Shown here in pieces: positions 26,952-35,767 of a stretch of DNA of 52,863 bases (within the stretch, counting starts at the first letter, position 1; each line of letters starts with the position of its first letter). Source of the stretch: Streptomyces mexicanus (GTDB taxonomy: Bacteria > Actinomycetota > Actinomycetes > Streptomycetales > Streptomycetaceae); assembly GCF_902506575.1 (NCBI RefSeq), contig NZ_LR732544.1:776332-829194 (forward strand), given 5' to 3'. A model generated the notes under the pieces. That model saw nothing but the letters and a program-made list of their open reading frames with translations, was not told where the DNA came from and did not search any database. The position numbers and the translations under genes are program-made.

Positions 26952-27176
26952 GCGGCGGGCGGGGGCGGCGCCGGCCCGCCCGGCCGCGCCCAGCCCGCCG
27001 GCACCCCGGGCCGCGGCGGCCGGGCACGGGCGCGCCGGCCCGCGGCGGCGGTCGGGGCCGGTGCGCGGGACGCGGCGCGCGGCGGGACGCGCGCGGGTCA
27101 GGGGTGGGCGGCGCGCCGCACGCCGCGGCGGCGGTGTGCGGCACGGGCGTGGCTCAGGCGGGGCTGCTGGACGTCG
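26952..27176. other. Extremely GC-rich non-coding stretch
   Basis: Dense G/C sequence between the ABC remnant and leader peptide 1. The frames yield only Arg, Pro, Ala and Gly. I see no gene, and probably decayed sequence of the former transporter. Confidence 0.4.
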
Positions 27177-27326
27177 TCAGCCCTGGCGGCGGGCACGGCC
27201 CGGCGCGGTACACAGCGCGCTGTTGACGCGGAGCAGGTCGACGGCGCGGTCGGTCACGAGGAGGCGCGTGGACGGCGCGACGCGGCCCGGGGCGCGGCCG
27301 GCGGCCGTCCGGGAAGCTGCGTCCAT
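27177..27326 (-). CDS. Short leader peptide 1 (RRxxDLLRV type)
   Basis: A 49-residue ORF starting at 27326, with AGGTGA 5 bases before the ATG. Its core LLVTDRAVDLLRVNSALC matches the short actinobacterial leader peptides (LLxxRRxxDLxRVxSxxC) that often precede sulfur-related genes and ABC transporters and act in attenuation, as described for mycobacterial polycysteine leaders. Here the downstream gene is now only an ABC remnant and the SGNH hydrolase. A second copy of the motif lies at 28480-28602. The extra ten residues after the Cys are unusual for this group. Confidence 0.6.
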   Translation of the reverse strand: MDAASRTAAGRAPGRVAPSTRLLVTDRAVDLLRVNSALCTAPGRARRQG

Positions 27327-27443
27327 GTCCGTCACCTGTCGCTGCGGGGGCCTGGCATCCGCAGCGGACCTCGTGGTGACCGGTGCGGTGACCGGTGAGG
27401 CTCGGTGCGGTGCGCGGGTGGCCCGATGACCGTTCTGGGCCGT

Positions 27444-27473
27444 AAGTAAGTCAGTTGGCCGGGGGAAAGTCAA
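27444..27473 (-). promoter_or_regulatory. Candidate promoter for leader peptide 1
   Basis: On the minus strand, TTGACT (27473-27468), an 18-base spacer and TTACTT (27449-27444), about 110 bases ahead of the leader start. The same two hexamers with the same spacing occur upstream of the beta-galactosidase gene (35599-35628). Confidence 0.45.
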
Positions 27474-27498
27474 CGCCGGGTCCACCAGGTGGAACACC

Positions 27499-28383
27499 TC
27501 ATGAGAACCGGCTGCCGTGGGCACCCCCGGCGTGGGCGGCCCAGTCGAGGATCTGGACGGCCGCGCCGGCCGCCTCCAGGCCCCGGCAGCGGGCGTGGTG
27601 GCGGCGGGCGATGCCGTCCAGGTCGAGGTGGGCGGCGAAGGCCGGGTGGGCGGTCAGCCGGCGGGCGTGCGCCCACAGCGCGGGGTGGTCGGCGATGCGG
27701 TGCACGGCGGCGGCGTCGAGGTGGTGGCGGTGCACGGTGTCGAGCTGCACCAGGGAGGCCCACACGGTCACGTCGGCGGCGGTGAGCTGATCACCGGTCA
27801 GGTACTCCTGGCCGGCCAGTCGCCGCTCGAGGTCACCGAGCGCGTCGAGCAGGACCCGCAGGGCCGCGGCGCGCTCGGCGGGGCCGTCTCCGGCCCGGCC
27901 GGCGCGCTGGGCGGCCTCGTCGACGTCCTGGGCGCACAGCCGCTCGACGGCCTCGATGTCCGCCGCGGCCCCGCACGGGTACAGCGGGGCCCGGCCGTCG
28001 CCGAAGTACCGGTCGAGGTCGCGCATGATGTCGGGGGCGTGGTTGCTGACGATCCGGCCGGACCAGTCGTCGCCGAGCACCGGCGCCAGCGCCGGTCCCG
28101 GGTAGTGGTGGGCCCCGGCCTCGTACAGGGGGCGCAGCGCCGTGTGTCCGCCGTCCGGGCCGTCGGGTACGGCGGGCAGCAGGGTCAGCGGACAGCTGTC
28201 GCCGACGCCGAGCAGGCTGTGCGTGACGGCGATGCGCAGGCCCTGGGGGCAGGCGGTGGACACGTGGAGCCGGTAGCGGCGCGGTACGGCCCAGTGGCCG
28301 CTGCGCGGGTCCCTGCCCAGGCGCCCGCGGAAGGCCGGGACGGACGGTGCGGAGCGGTGGGCGGCCAGCGGTGTGACGGACAT
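27499..28383 (-). CDS. Glutathionyl-hydroquinone-reductase-like GST (Xi/Omega class)
   Basis: A 294-residue thioredoxin-fold plus alpha-helical protein of the YqjG/ECM4 group. The N-terminal active-site Cys lies in HVSTACPQGLRI, where the family usually has CPWAHR. The thiol-binding stretch is VLGDDWSGRIVSNHAPDIMRD, matching the family's IVSNESxxI. The C-terminal helical domain has EYLTGDQLTAADVTVWASL. Actinomycetes use mycothiol instead of glutathione, so the thiol co-substrate is uncertain. It is preceded on the same strand by leader peptide 2 and an ~96-base gap with a hairpin, suggesting attenuation control linked to sulfur or cysteine supply. GGGGAG precedes the ATG at 28383. Confidence 0.8.
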   Translation of the reverse strand: MSVTPLAAHRSAPSVPAFRGRLGRDPRSGHWAVPRRYRLHVSTACPQGLRIAVTHSLLGVGDSCPLTLLPAVPDGPDGGHTALRPLYEAGAHHYPGPALAPVLGDDWSGRIVSNHAPDIMRDLDRYFGDGRAPLYPCGAAADIEAVERLCAQDVDEAAQRAGRAGDGPAERAAALRVLLDALGDLERRLAGQEYLTGDQLTAADVTVWASLVQLDTVHRHHLDAAAVHRIADHPALWAHARRLTAHPAFAAHLDLDGIARRHHARCRGLEAAGAAVQILDWAAHAGGAHGSRFS

Positions 28384-28401
28384 GGGTCTCCCCGGGTACG
28401 G

Positions 28402-28422
28402 GCACGCGCGGAACGGGCGTGC
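28402..28422 (-). promoter_or_regulatory. Hairpin between leader peptide 2 and the GST gene
   Basis: GCACGC (28402-28407) and GCGTGC (28417-28422) form a 6-bp stem with a 9-base loop, about 20 bases ahead of the GST start. It could take part in attenuation or occlude the ribosome binding site; the function is inferred from position only. Confidence 0.3.
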
Positions 28423-28479
28423 TGCTCAGACGGTGGGGGGGCGGGGCCGTCGCCGTCGGCGGCGCGGCCGGGGCGCGGC

Positions 28480-28602
28480 TCAGCCGAGGGCGCTCATCGC
28501 GCTGCAGACGCGCAGCAGGTCGATGTGGCGGCGGGAGGTCAGAAGGAGCGCCGGCCGGGGCGTACGGCCCACCCGGCCGGTCACCGGCTCACGACGCCCC
28601 AT
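28480..28602 (-). CDS. Short leader peptide 2 (RRHIDLLRV type)
   Basis: A 40-residue ORF, ATG at 28602 preceded by TAGGGAATC. The core ALLLTSRRHIDLLRVCSAM is a clear relative of leader peptide 1 and of the actinobacterial LLxxRRxxDLxRVxSxxC leaders. It lies 96 bases upstream of the GST gene on the same strand. Leaders of this kind are associated with sulfur metabolism and regulate the next gene through translation of Cys or related codons; one Cys codon is present. It is too short for routine gene callers. Confidence 0.7.
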   Translation of the reverse strand: MGRREPVTGRVGRTPRPALLLTSRRHIDLLRVCSAMSALG

Positions 28603-28916
28603 GATTCCCTACCCGTTCACTAGGATTCCTTCATGGAGTGTCGATCCGCCGGATGACGCAGTCAAGGGCGGATCTCGGCCTGCGGGACGGCGGGGTCCAC
28701 CCTGAGGACATCCGGCGCGGCGGGCGCCGGGCTCCGCCGCGCACCGCCGGGGACGGCGACCGCCTTTCGCGCGCCCATTTCCGCAAGCAGTGGCATTCCG
28801 CGTTTCGGCACGGGCCTCACCGGTCGTGCCGGGCGCGCCAGGCGGGCGCGGCCCGACCTTCCGGTACGGGCAGGGTGATGCGCACGCCACCCTGCCCGCT
28901 CCGACCCCCTGCCGGG
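28603..28916. other. 314-base intergenic region
   Basis: Lies between leader peptide 2 and the end of the penicillin-acylase-family gene, both on the minus strand. It should hold the promoter of the leader/GST unit. A TTGACT hexamer (minus strand, 28665-28660) is present, but the matching -10 (ACACTC) is poor. I see no gene. Confidence 0.45.
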
Positions 28917-31151
28917 TCAGTCGCCCGGTCGGTACCTGCGCTCGACGTGGCCTGCCAGCTCGTCGGGATGGAAGTAGACCGGTCGCAGGTTGCCGCTCGC
29001 ATAGCGCTCGACCTGGTCGGCGAAGTGCGGCGAGTCGGGGTGGCCGCTGACCCCGCCCGCCGTCACCGCCCAGGCACGCACCCGGGGCCCGAACTCCACC
29101 ACGGCGACGAAGCTGTTGCCGCTGGTGCCGTAGTAACGCTTCGTGCCCGGGTAGCTCTTGGCCCCGAACGAGGCCAGCGATCCCCAGCGTGACGAAGTGA
29201 AGGGGATCGGCACGCTCGGCTTGTCGTCACTGAAGTCCTGGACGATGGCGCCGTCGTTGCGCTGGTAGCGGTTGATGTCGCCCCAGGGCACGTCCTGGCT
29301 GCCGAAATCCCGCTCCAGCCGGGCCACTGCCGTGGCCAGGGCGTCGAGGCGCTGGGTGTCCGTGGCACGGTCGGCCATGTAGTCCCAGCCGGACATCTGG
29401 GCGTCCGCCGCCGCCTGGGCCGTCATGGCCCACAGGTCCTCGCCCCAGAACACGGCCACCGACAAGGCGGTCGACTCGGCGGACCACCGGGTGTCCCAGT
29501 CGCGCAGCAGGGCGATCGGGGCGGACAGCCGCTTCCTGCGCGCGCTGCCCCGGGGCAGCGCGTCCCAGGCGGCCACGAGACCGGGGACGAGCCGGGCGAA
29601 CGCGGTGAGGTACGGGTCGAAGGCGGCGTCGATCAGCGTCCGGGGCGTGAAGTCCTTGCGCGCGCTCAGCACCCGGATCGCCTGAGGCCCGCGCGGATTC
29701 TCCCCGGCCCGGTCGAAGTAGCGCGGATAGTCGGCCGCGTGCGGGCTGTCGTCCCCCGCCGCGGTCCAGGGCCAGTTGTTGGTGTTGAACGCCCAGCCGT
29801 TCTTCGGGTTCACGGCCCGGGGCATGCTCGCCAGGCTGTGCAGGCCCTGCCAGTCGGTCGCCGGGTCACTGCCGTCGACGGTCTTCAGGTAGTCGAAGCG
29901 GTCGTCGCGCTTCGGCACGAACTGCGGCATCAGGAAGGCGATGTCCCCCTTGGAATCGGCGAAGAGGGTGTTGTTGGAGCTGTTCGCCTTGAGTTCCGCG
30001 ACACCGATGTACTCGTCGTAGTCCCGCGTCTTGGTGCGCAGATAGCTCTGCTTCAGGGCGTCGACGGGTTTGTTCATCAGCGCACACGCGATCCACTTGC
30101 CGTCCTCCTCACGCACGATCGGACCGTGGTGCGTGGCGTAGGTGGTGAACCGGCGCTCCTCCTGGCCGCCGTCCTCGGTGCGCACGCGGAGGACGACCTG
30201 CTTCGTCGTCACGGGGCGCAGCTCGTCGCCGTAGCGGTAGCAGCGCCTGCCGTTGTCTCCGGTCACGATCGTCTCGGCGAAGTTGTCGATGTTGTCGATG
30301 CCGCTGGAGGTGTGCATCCAGCCGGTGTGGGCGTTGAAGCCCTGGTAGATGAAGAACTGGCCCCATGTGGCGGCGCCGTAGACGTCGAGTCCCTGCTTGC
30401 TGGTCACATGCTGTTCGGCGCGGAAGAAGAAGCTGGTGTGCGGGTTGATCAGGAGCAGCGCGTGACCGTCGCGGGTGTGGCTCGGCGCGATCGCCATGCC
30501 GTTCGAGCCGGTGGGCTCCCGGAACGCCAGACCTCGCTCCTCCTCGGTCATCGGCAGGCTCCGCCCGCTGTAGAAGGCTTCGAGCCGGCTGAGCGGGATG
30601 GACTCGATGTCGCCGCCGATGCTGCCCTCGGAGAAACTCAGCGTCATCCAGGGCTCGAAGCGGCGGATGACTCGGGGGCGCACCTCGGGATGGGTGGCGA
30701 GGTAGTAGTTCAGGCCGTCCGCCCACGCCTGCGTCAGCGCCCGCAGCCAGGCCGGGCAGCGCGCGTGTGCCTTCTTCAGCTCCTCGTGGTCGAGGTAGAG
30801 CCGCTGACGCAGGTCCTGCCAGAGCGCGCTTTCGCCCTCGGCTTCGGCGAGACGGCCGAGAGCGACCAGGTAGTTGGTCTCGACGCGGTTGAAGTCGTCC
30901 TCGGCCTGGGTGTACATCATCCCGAAGACGGCGTCGGCGTCGCTCTCACCCACCACGTGCGCGACGCCCCAGTCGTCGCGGGTGATCGTCACACGTTCCA
31001 CGTGCCTGCGCCAACGGGCTGCGGTGGACCCGGAGTCCGCCGGTGCTGCCGCTTGAGCCGTCGCGGCCGGCAGGGCCGCGGCGGCGACGGCGACGGCCGC
31101 CGTGCCGAGGACGCGGCGTCGGCTCACCCCCGTGAACTGCGCATGATGCAT
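28917..31151 (-). CDS. Secreted penicillin-acylase-family amidohydrolase
   Basis: A 744-residue Ntn-hydrolase precursor of the penicillin/AHL/cyclic-lipopeptide acylase family. A twin-arginine-type signal (GVSRRRVLGTAAVAVAAAAL, ending near TAQA at 33) indicates export. The alpha chain covers roughly 45-215. The self-cleavage site is PTG|SNGMAIAPS, making Ser216 the N-terminal nucleophile of the beta chain; a beta-chain Asn in the NNTLFADSKGDIAF region follows. The start at 31151 has GGTGGAG 6 bases upstream. It hydrolyses the amide bond of an acylated substrate such as an acyl-homoserine lactone, a penicillin or a lipopeptide; the sequence does not say which. It is transcribed alone, with dyad motifs upstream. 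Confidence 0.88.
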   Translation of the reverse strand: MHHAQFTGVSRRRVLGTAAVAVAAAALPAATAQAAAPADSGSTAARWRRHVERVTITRDDWGVAHVVGESDADAVFGMMYTQAEDDFNRVETNYLVALGRLAEAEGESALWQDLRQRLYLDHEELKKAHARCPAWLRALTQAWADGLNYYLATHPEVRPRVIRRFEPWMTLSFSEGSIGGDIESIPLSRLEAFYSGRSLPMTEEERGLAFREPTGSNGMAIAPSHTRDGHALLLINPHTSFFFRAEQHVTSKQGLDVYGAATWGQFFIYQGFNAHTGWMHTSSGIDNIDNFAETIVTGDNGRRCYRYGDELRPVTTKQVVLRVRTEDGGQEERRFTTYATHHGPIVREEDGKWIACALMNKPVDALKQSYLRTKTRDYDEYIGVAELKANSSNNTLFADSKGDIAFLMPQFVPKRDDRFDYLKTVDGSDPATDWQGLHSLASMPRAVNPKNGWAFNTNNWPWTAAGDDSPHAADYPRYFDRAGENPRGPQAIRVLSARKDFTPRTLIDAAFDPYLTAFARLVPGLVAAWDALPRGSARRKRLSAPIALLRDWDTRWSAESTALSVAVFWGEDLWAMTAQAAADAQMSGWDYMADRATDTQRLDALATAVARLERDFGSQDVPWGDINRYQRNDGAIVQDFSDDKPSVPIPFTSSRWGSLASFGAKSYPGTKRYYGTSGNSFVAVVEFGPRVRAWAVTAGGVSGHPDSPHFADQVERYASGNLRPVYFHPDELAGHVERRYRPGD

Positions 31152-31551
31152 GAGCTGCTCCACCTTCCTCCAAGCCTCGACGGGCCGAGCCCGAAGGAAG
31201 AAGGCGGCTCCTGGCACCGCGTATCCGGGCGGCTGTCACGCCGTGGCGTCGACCGGACTCACGTCACCGCTCCCCTCCGCGCACACGGCATCGCCGAGCA
31301 GCCGACGTGTGACAGGTGTCACCGCCCGGTGACCAGGTACAGGACAGTCCTATCCGGGTGACCGCTCACTGACAAGACCGCATCTCTCACTCGAGGTGCT
31401 CCGCACCCCACAGGTCACCGGCAAGGCCGTCCTGACGGCGCGGTGCGGTGGCACACGGCCGCCGGCAGCACCCGTTCGGCCGTCGGCAGCGGCCACGGCC
31501 CCGCTGGCACCGGTCCAGGAGCACGGGTGCCCGACAGGTCGCCAAGAATGG
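31152..31551. promoter_or_regulatory. Upstream region of the acylase gene with two dyads
   Basis: No gene is seen in this 400-base stretch. Two dyads stand out: GTGACA-GG-TGTCAC (31309-31322) and AGGAC-A-GTCCT (31341-31351), with several further GTGAC/GTCAC words between 31258 and 31372. They lie 160-200 bases ahead of the acylase start and are candidate operators for its regulation. Confidence 0.4.
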
Positions 31552-31590
31552 TCAAGGGCCGGTTTCGGATTCTCCGAAACCGGCCCTTGA
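31552..31590 (-). terminator. Strong terminator after tRNA-Pro
   Basis: A perfect 18-bp stem, TCAAGGGCCGGTTTCGGA / TCCGAAACCGGCCCTTGA, around a 3-base loop (TTC). It lies 18 bases beyond the 3' end of the minus-strand tRNA-Pro. Confidence 0.85.
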
Positions 31591-31607
31591 CCTGCGACTC
31601 TCACGAG

Positions 31608-31681
<74 letters not shown>

Positions 31682-31749
31682 TTGCGCGCCCCGCGGTGGT
31701 CCGCGTGATCGCGCGGATCAACTTTACCGCACCCGAGCGGATGACTCGA

Positions 31750-32277
31750 TCACGCGGTGCGCGGGACGGTCCCGGCGGCGGTGTCGTGCTCGGCGTCCAT
31801 GTCCTTCGCATACGCCAGGAAGTCGTCGACCATGCGGTGGAAGAGGGTCGCGAGCTGGTGCAGTTCCTCGGCGGACCAGCCGGACAGGGCGGCCTCCATG
31901 CCGCGGGCACCGGCCTCGCGGATGCGGGCGATGGCGTCGCGGCCCTGCCCGGTCAGCCGGATGCGCTGGGCGCGGCGGTCGTCGGGGTCGGGAACGCGGG
32001 TGACGTACCCGGACTTCTCCAGTTGCTGCACCGTGCGGGTCACGTGGGAGGCCTCCACGCCCAGGCGGTTGGCCAGTTCACCGGGCCGCTGCGGTTCGCT
32101 GTCGGCGATCTGGCGCAGCAGCGCGACCGCGGCGCGGTCCAGCGGCACCCCGGCCAGGCCCATCAGTCTGTCGTGCTGCCGGGCCCGCGTGCTCAGGTAG
32201 GTGATCCGGGTGAGTGCGCGCTCGATCTCGGCCACTTCGGGCGAGACGGGGCCGGGGGGCGGCGATGCAGTGGGCAT
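31750..32277 (-). CDS. MarR-family transcriptional regulator
   Basis: A 175-residue winged-helix regulator. The DNA-binding part reads LLRQIADSEPQRPGELANRL, then VEASHVTRTVQQLEKSGYV and the wing VPDPDDRRAQRIRLT; helical dimerisation ends flank it. The target genes are not obvious: the neighbours are tRNA-Pro and a beta-galactosidase ending toward it on the same strand. A TTGCGCAA palindrome just upstream suggests autoregulation. The start at 32277 has GGGGG very close to the ATG, so a slightly different start is possible. Confidence 0.9.
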   Translation of the reverse strand: MPTASPPPGPVSPEVAEIERALTRITYLSTRARQHDRLMGLAGVPLDRAAVALLRQIADSEPQRPGELANRLGVEASHVTRTVQQLEKSGYVTRVPDPDDRRAQRIRLTGQGRDAIARIREAGARGMEAALSGWSAEELHQLATLFHRMVDDFLAYAKDMDAEHDTAAGTVPRTA

Positions 32278-32302
32278 ACCCCCAGGCTACCATATCGTTG
32301 CG

Positions 32303-32310
32303 TTGCGCAA
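32303..32310. promoter_or_regulatory. Candidate MarR operator TTGCGCAA
   Basis: A perfect 8-bp palindrome with further TTGC words on both sides (32297 and 32315), about 26 bases ahead of the MarR start. TTGC/GCAA half sites are common in MarR-family operators. Confidence 0.45.
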
Positions 32311-32410
32311 GTATTTGCAGGTGCCATGCCAGGCCGTCCCGGGACCCCACAGGGTGCGGGGTCCCGGTTGCCCGTACCGGGCTCGGCGGCCGTCAGGAGC
32401 CGGCGGGTGC

Positions 32411-35407
32411 TCAGCCCCGGCGGTACGCCGGCGAGGCGACCTTCTCGACCGGGACGCCGCCGGCCGCCAGGCCCAGCACGGTGAGGGCGGGCCGCGGCGG
32501 ACCGGCGGGCGCGGTGCCGTCGGACAGGACGGCGAGCGCCAACGTGTTGGTGCCGCGGGTGTCGAGGATGCCGTTGGGGAGGACGAAGGTGTGCTGGGGG
32601 CCGACGTCGTTGACGTACTGGCCGAGGTTCCAGCCGTTGAGGAAGATCTGCACCCGGTACGGCCGGCTCGCCTCGTCGGTGAAGGTCAGGCCGAGCGAGG
32701 CGTCGGTGCCGCGGTCGACGGACAGGGGGAACTCGGTGCGGTACCAGGCCACGCCCTGCCGGGTGTCGGTGTGCGGCAGGGGCACCGGCGCCCACGTCCG
32801 GGCGGGGTAGCCGGGCAGGTGCCAGCCGTGGCGTTCGCCGTACAGGCCCCCGGTGTTGAGCGGTCCGCGCACCGGGTCGGCGGCGGTGGCGCCCTGGATG
32901 CGCCAGGTCAGCGGGGCGCCGTCGAGGGTGGCGGCGGTCAGGCCGCGGGCCGACTTGAAGGCGTCGTTGGCGCCGCCGTCCTCCTCGTGGGCCATGCGGC
33001 GCACCAGCACGGCCACCGTGTGCGGGCCCGCGCCGCGCAGGTCGGCGGGCACGGTGAACGCCGCCGTGTCCGACCAGGTGCTCCAGGTCGCCTGGTCCTT
33101 GGTGGGCACGGGCAGGCGGTGGGTGCCGAGCGGCCGGCCGTCCCACCAGGCCATCAGCAGCCCGAGCGTGCCGGCCTGGTAGGTCAGGGCGAGGGTCTGC
33201 GCGCTGCTCGCGTCGGTCACCGTCGCGCGGTACCAGACGTCGCCGTAGTGGAAGCCGTAGTCGTCGGCGAAGAGGACGGCGGGCTGGCCGGCGGGCACCT
33301 TGGTGGTGCTGTGCGTGGTCGTCAGGTCGCAGACCCGCCAGTCGGTGTCGTCGAAGCCCGGCTGAGCCTCGGGGTTCTCGGGGGCGTACCGCCAGTCGGT
33401 GAGGTCGGGCAGGGACAGGGCGCGCGGGCCCGCCAGCCGGCTCCGGGCTGCCAGGCCGCCGGACGCGGTGGCGGTGACGGGGACGCGCCGGCCGTTCCAC
33501 AGGACGGTGCGGATCCGCTCCGGCGACCACACCTCCAGCTCGCTCGGGGCGGTGGTGTCGCCGGTGAGGTGGACGGCGGCGCCGTCGACGCGGGCGTCGC
33601 GCACCAGGGCCGGTCCGCTGACGAGCAGCGCGCCGTCGCCCGTGGTGCGGGGCCAGAGCGTGGCCGTCGCGGTGTCGTCGGCCAGGAGCAGCAGCAACGG
33701 CACGTCCTGGTCGCCGCCCTCGATGCGCAGGCGGGTCAGGCCGTCGAGGACGGCGTTGATCCGCAGGGTGCCCGCGGCCGCGTCGTGGACGGCCTGCGCG
33801 CTGCCGCCGGTCGTCGTCACGGTGGGGCGGAGACGGCTCTTGAGGACGATCTCCACCGGGTCGCCGGGGCGGCCGGTGAGGACGGCGAGGTCCCGTTCGG
33901 GGCCGGTGGCCCGCCACATCGGCTGGGCGGTGCTGTACAGCAGCGCCCTCCGGCCCAGCGACAGGTTGGTGGCGAGCACCTTCATGTCCTTGGCGGCGAC
34001 CTTGAGGCCGCCGCCCGCGGCCGGGACGGTCAGGGGGCCGGCGACCGTCGTCACCGGCAGGGTGCAGGTGGCGTCGCGGCTCGTGTCGTTGCGCCGGAAG
34101 TACAGGTGCGAGCCGCGCTCGGGGTCGGCCAGGTGGTAGACGCGCACGTCCGCGCTGCTCGCGGCGGTGTCCTCGGCCCGGTCCAGCCGGGCCAGGTCCG
34201 GGAAGGAGGCGAGCATCGAGCCGATCTGCTTCATCGGCGGGATCTTGGCGGTGAGGTTGCGGGCCTCGTCGAGGGCGGCCCCGTAGTCGTAGGAGGTGTA
34301 CACGACGGGGGCGGGCTGCCAGCCCCAGGAGGTGCCCCCGAAGGTCATGTACACATTGTGGATCTTGATGCCGTTGGCGAGGTTGGTCAGGTAGAACCGG
34401 CGCTCGTAGGCCGCGTCGCGCTCGGCCCGTGAGCCCGCGTAGCCCTTGCCGCCGAAGACGGCCCCGCCCCAGCAGTCGAACCAGCCGCCCGCGAACTCGG
34501 CCAGGAATCCGGGGGTGTCGGGGCTGGCGGTGGAGCCGCCCCTGGCGCCGCCCGGCCCGAAGTAGCCCCAGTCCGGCGGGTTTCCGCTCGCGGAGGGGTA
34601 GCCGGCGAAGGCGTACAGGTAACGGCCGCTCTCCTCACCGGTGGAGAAGGAGCCGGGGACCCAGTAGCCGTTGCGGCCCTTGTCGTTGTGGAACAGCGGC
34701 ACGTCGATGCCGTCGGCGCGGACCTTCGCGTACAGGTGGGCCATGTAGTCGCGGCCGGTCGCGCTCGTGACGTAGGAGGCGTACTCGTTCTCCAGCTGGT
34801 ACAGGACGACCGTGCCCCCGCCCTTGGTGTACAGCCGCGGCTCGATCACCGCGTCGACGGCGGTGAGCCACTCGTCGGCGTACTTCAGGTACTCCGGGTC
34901 ACTGGTGCGCGCACGGCCGGAGGTGACGGCCAGCCAGCCGGGGAAACCTCCCCCGTCCGTCTCGGCGTTGATGTACGGGCCCGGCCGGGCGATGACGTAC
35001 AGCCCGGCCTCGGCGGCCAGGTCGAGGAACCGGCCCAGATCGCGTACGCCCGTGAAGTCGTAGCGGCCGGGCGCCGGCGAGTGGTAGGCCCAGGAGGCGT
35101 ACACGGAAACCGCGTTGTAGCCGCTCGCCCGCATCTTCTGCAGCACGTCCCGCCACAGGGAAGGACTCGGCAGGCGGAAGGGGTGCACTTCGCCCGACCA
35201 CAGGGGCACTCTGCGCCCGTCGACCAGGAGCGAGTACCGGTCGAAGGCGACGGTGCGCCGCGCGGCTGCGGCACCGTCGGCGCGCACCCCGTCGGCGTGG
35301 GCGAGGCCGTGGCCCGGCGCCGCCTGGGCGCAGGCGGTGGCCGGCAGCGCTGCGGTCAGCGCTGCCGCCCCGGTCAGAGCGGTGAAGGCACGACGGGACA
35401 GTTCCAC
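32411..35407 (-). CDS. Secreted beta-galactosidase, glycoside hydrolase family 35
   Basis: A 998-residue exported enzyme that removes terminal beta-galactosyl residues. The GTG start at 35407 has GAGGAG 8 bases upstream. A twin-arginine-like signal is seen (LSRRAFTALTGAAALTAAL). The GH35 catalytic barrel covers about 50-390: WSGEVHPFRLP, RPGPYINAETDGGGFP, the acid/base Glu208 in LYQLENEYAS and the nucleophile Glu304 in GFLAEFAGGWFD. Several beta-sandwich domains follow (jelly-roll sections near 680-980, e.g. VQIFLNGWNLGQYVNDVGPQ). It is divergent from an oxidoreductase gene, with which it may share a carbohydrate-use role. The promoter candidate lies at 35599-35628. Confidence 0.93.
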   Translation of the reverse strand: MELSRRAFTALTGAAALTAALPATACAQAAPGHGLAHADGVRADGAAAARRTVAFDRYSLLVDGRRVPLWSGEVHPFRLPSPSLWRDVLQKMRASGYNAVSVYASWAYHSPAPGRYDFTGVRDLGRFLDLAAEAGLYVIARPGPYINAETDGGGFPGWLAVTSGRARTSDPEYLKYADEWLTAVDAVIEPRLYTKGGGTVVLYQLENEYASYVTSATGRDYMAHLYAKVRADGIDVPLFHNDKGRNGYWVPGSFSTGEESGRYLYAFAGYPSASGNPPDWGYFGPGGARGGSTASPDTPGFLAEFAGGWFDCWGGAVFGGKGYAGSRAERDAAYERRFYLTNLANGIKIHNVYMTFGGTSWGWQPAPVVYTSYDYGAALDEARNLTAKIPPMKQIGSMLASFPDLARLDRAEDTAASSADVRVYHLADPERGSHLYFRRNDTSRDATCTLPVTTVAGPLTVPAAGGGLKVAAKDMKVLATNLSLGRRALLYSTAQPMWRATGPERDLAVLTGRPGDPVEIVLKSRLRPTVTTTGGSAQAVHDAAAGTLRINAVLDGLTRLRIEGGDQDVPLLLLLADDTATATLWPRTTGDGALLVSGPALVRDARVDGAAVHLTGDTTAPSELEVWSPERIRTVLWNGRRVPVTATASGGLAARSRLAGPRALSLPDLTDWRYAPENPEAQPGFDDTDWRVCDLTTTHSTTKVPAGQPAVLFADDYGFHYGDVWYRATVTDASSAQTLALTYQAGTLGLLMAWWDGRPLGTHRLPVPTKDQATWSTWSDTAAFTVPADLRGAGPHTVAVLVRRMAHEEDGGANDAFKSARGLTAATLDGAPLTWRIQGATAADPVRGPLNTGGLYGERHGWHLPGYPARTWAPVPLPHTDTRQGVAWYRTEFPLSVDRGTDASLGLTFTDEASRPYRVQIFLNGWNLGQYVNDVGPQHTFVLPNGILDTRGTNTLALAVLSDGTAPAGPPRPALTVLGLAAGGVPVEKVASPAYRRG

Positions 35408-35767
35408 GGGTCGTTCTCCTCGGTGACGGTGGTCGGGGCGGGTACGGACGTCCGTCCGTTCCGGGCGGTACGAAAGGCGTGCGTTCGGGGCGGTGCGGAG
35501 GAGGATCGGGTCCGGTTCGGGTCCGGTTCCTCGACCGGAGACCAACAAAATCCCCGTGAATCGAACGGGAATCAACGAGAACGAACGCGCGCCGCAGCAA
35601 GTAATCACGGCGGCGACACGGCAGTCAACCGGTCGTCAGCAGACAGCCGCGGAGGGAGAGCGTTGAGAAGGATCACGACGCAGGGTCCTGTGCAGAGCAC
35701 GGAACGTGCCCTAGGCTCACGCACTGAATCGTTCCAAAGGCCCTCGTCGGTCCGGGAGGAGCACACC
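35408..35767. promoter_or_regulatory. Divergent promoter region, beta-galactosidase / Gfo-Idh
   Basis: A 360-base gap without a gene. For the beta-galactosidase (minus strand), TTGACT (35628-35623), 18 bases and TTACTT (35604-35599) form a promoter-like pair identical to that of leader peptide 1. For the plus-strand oxidoreductase, TAGGCT near 35713 could be a -10, but no convincing -35 is seen. Confidence 0.45.
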
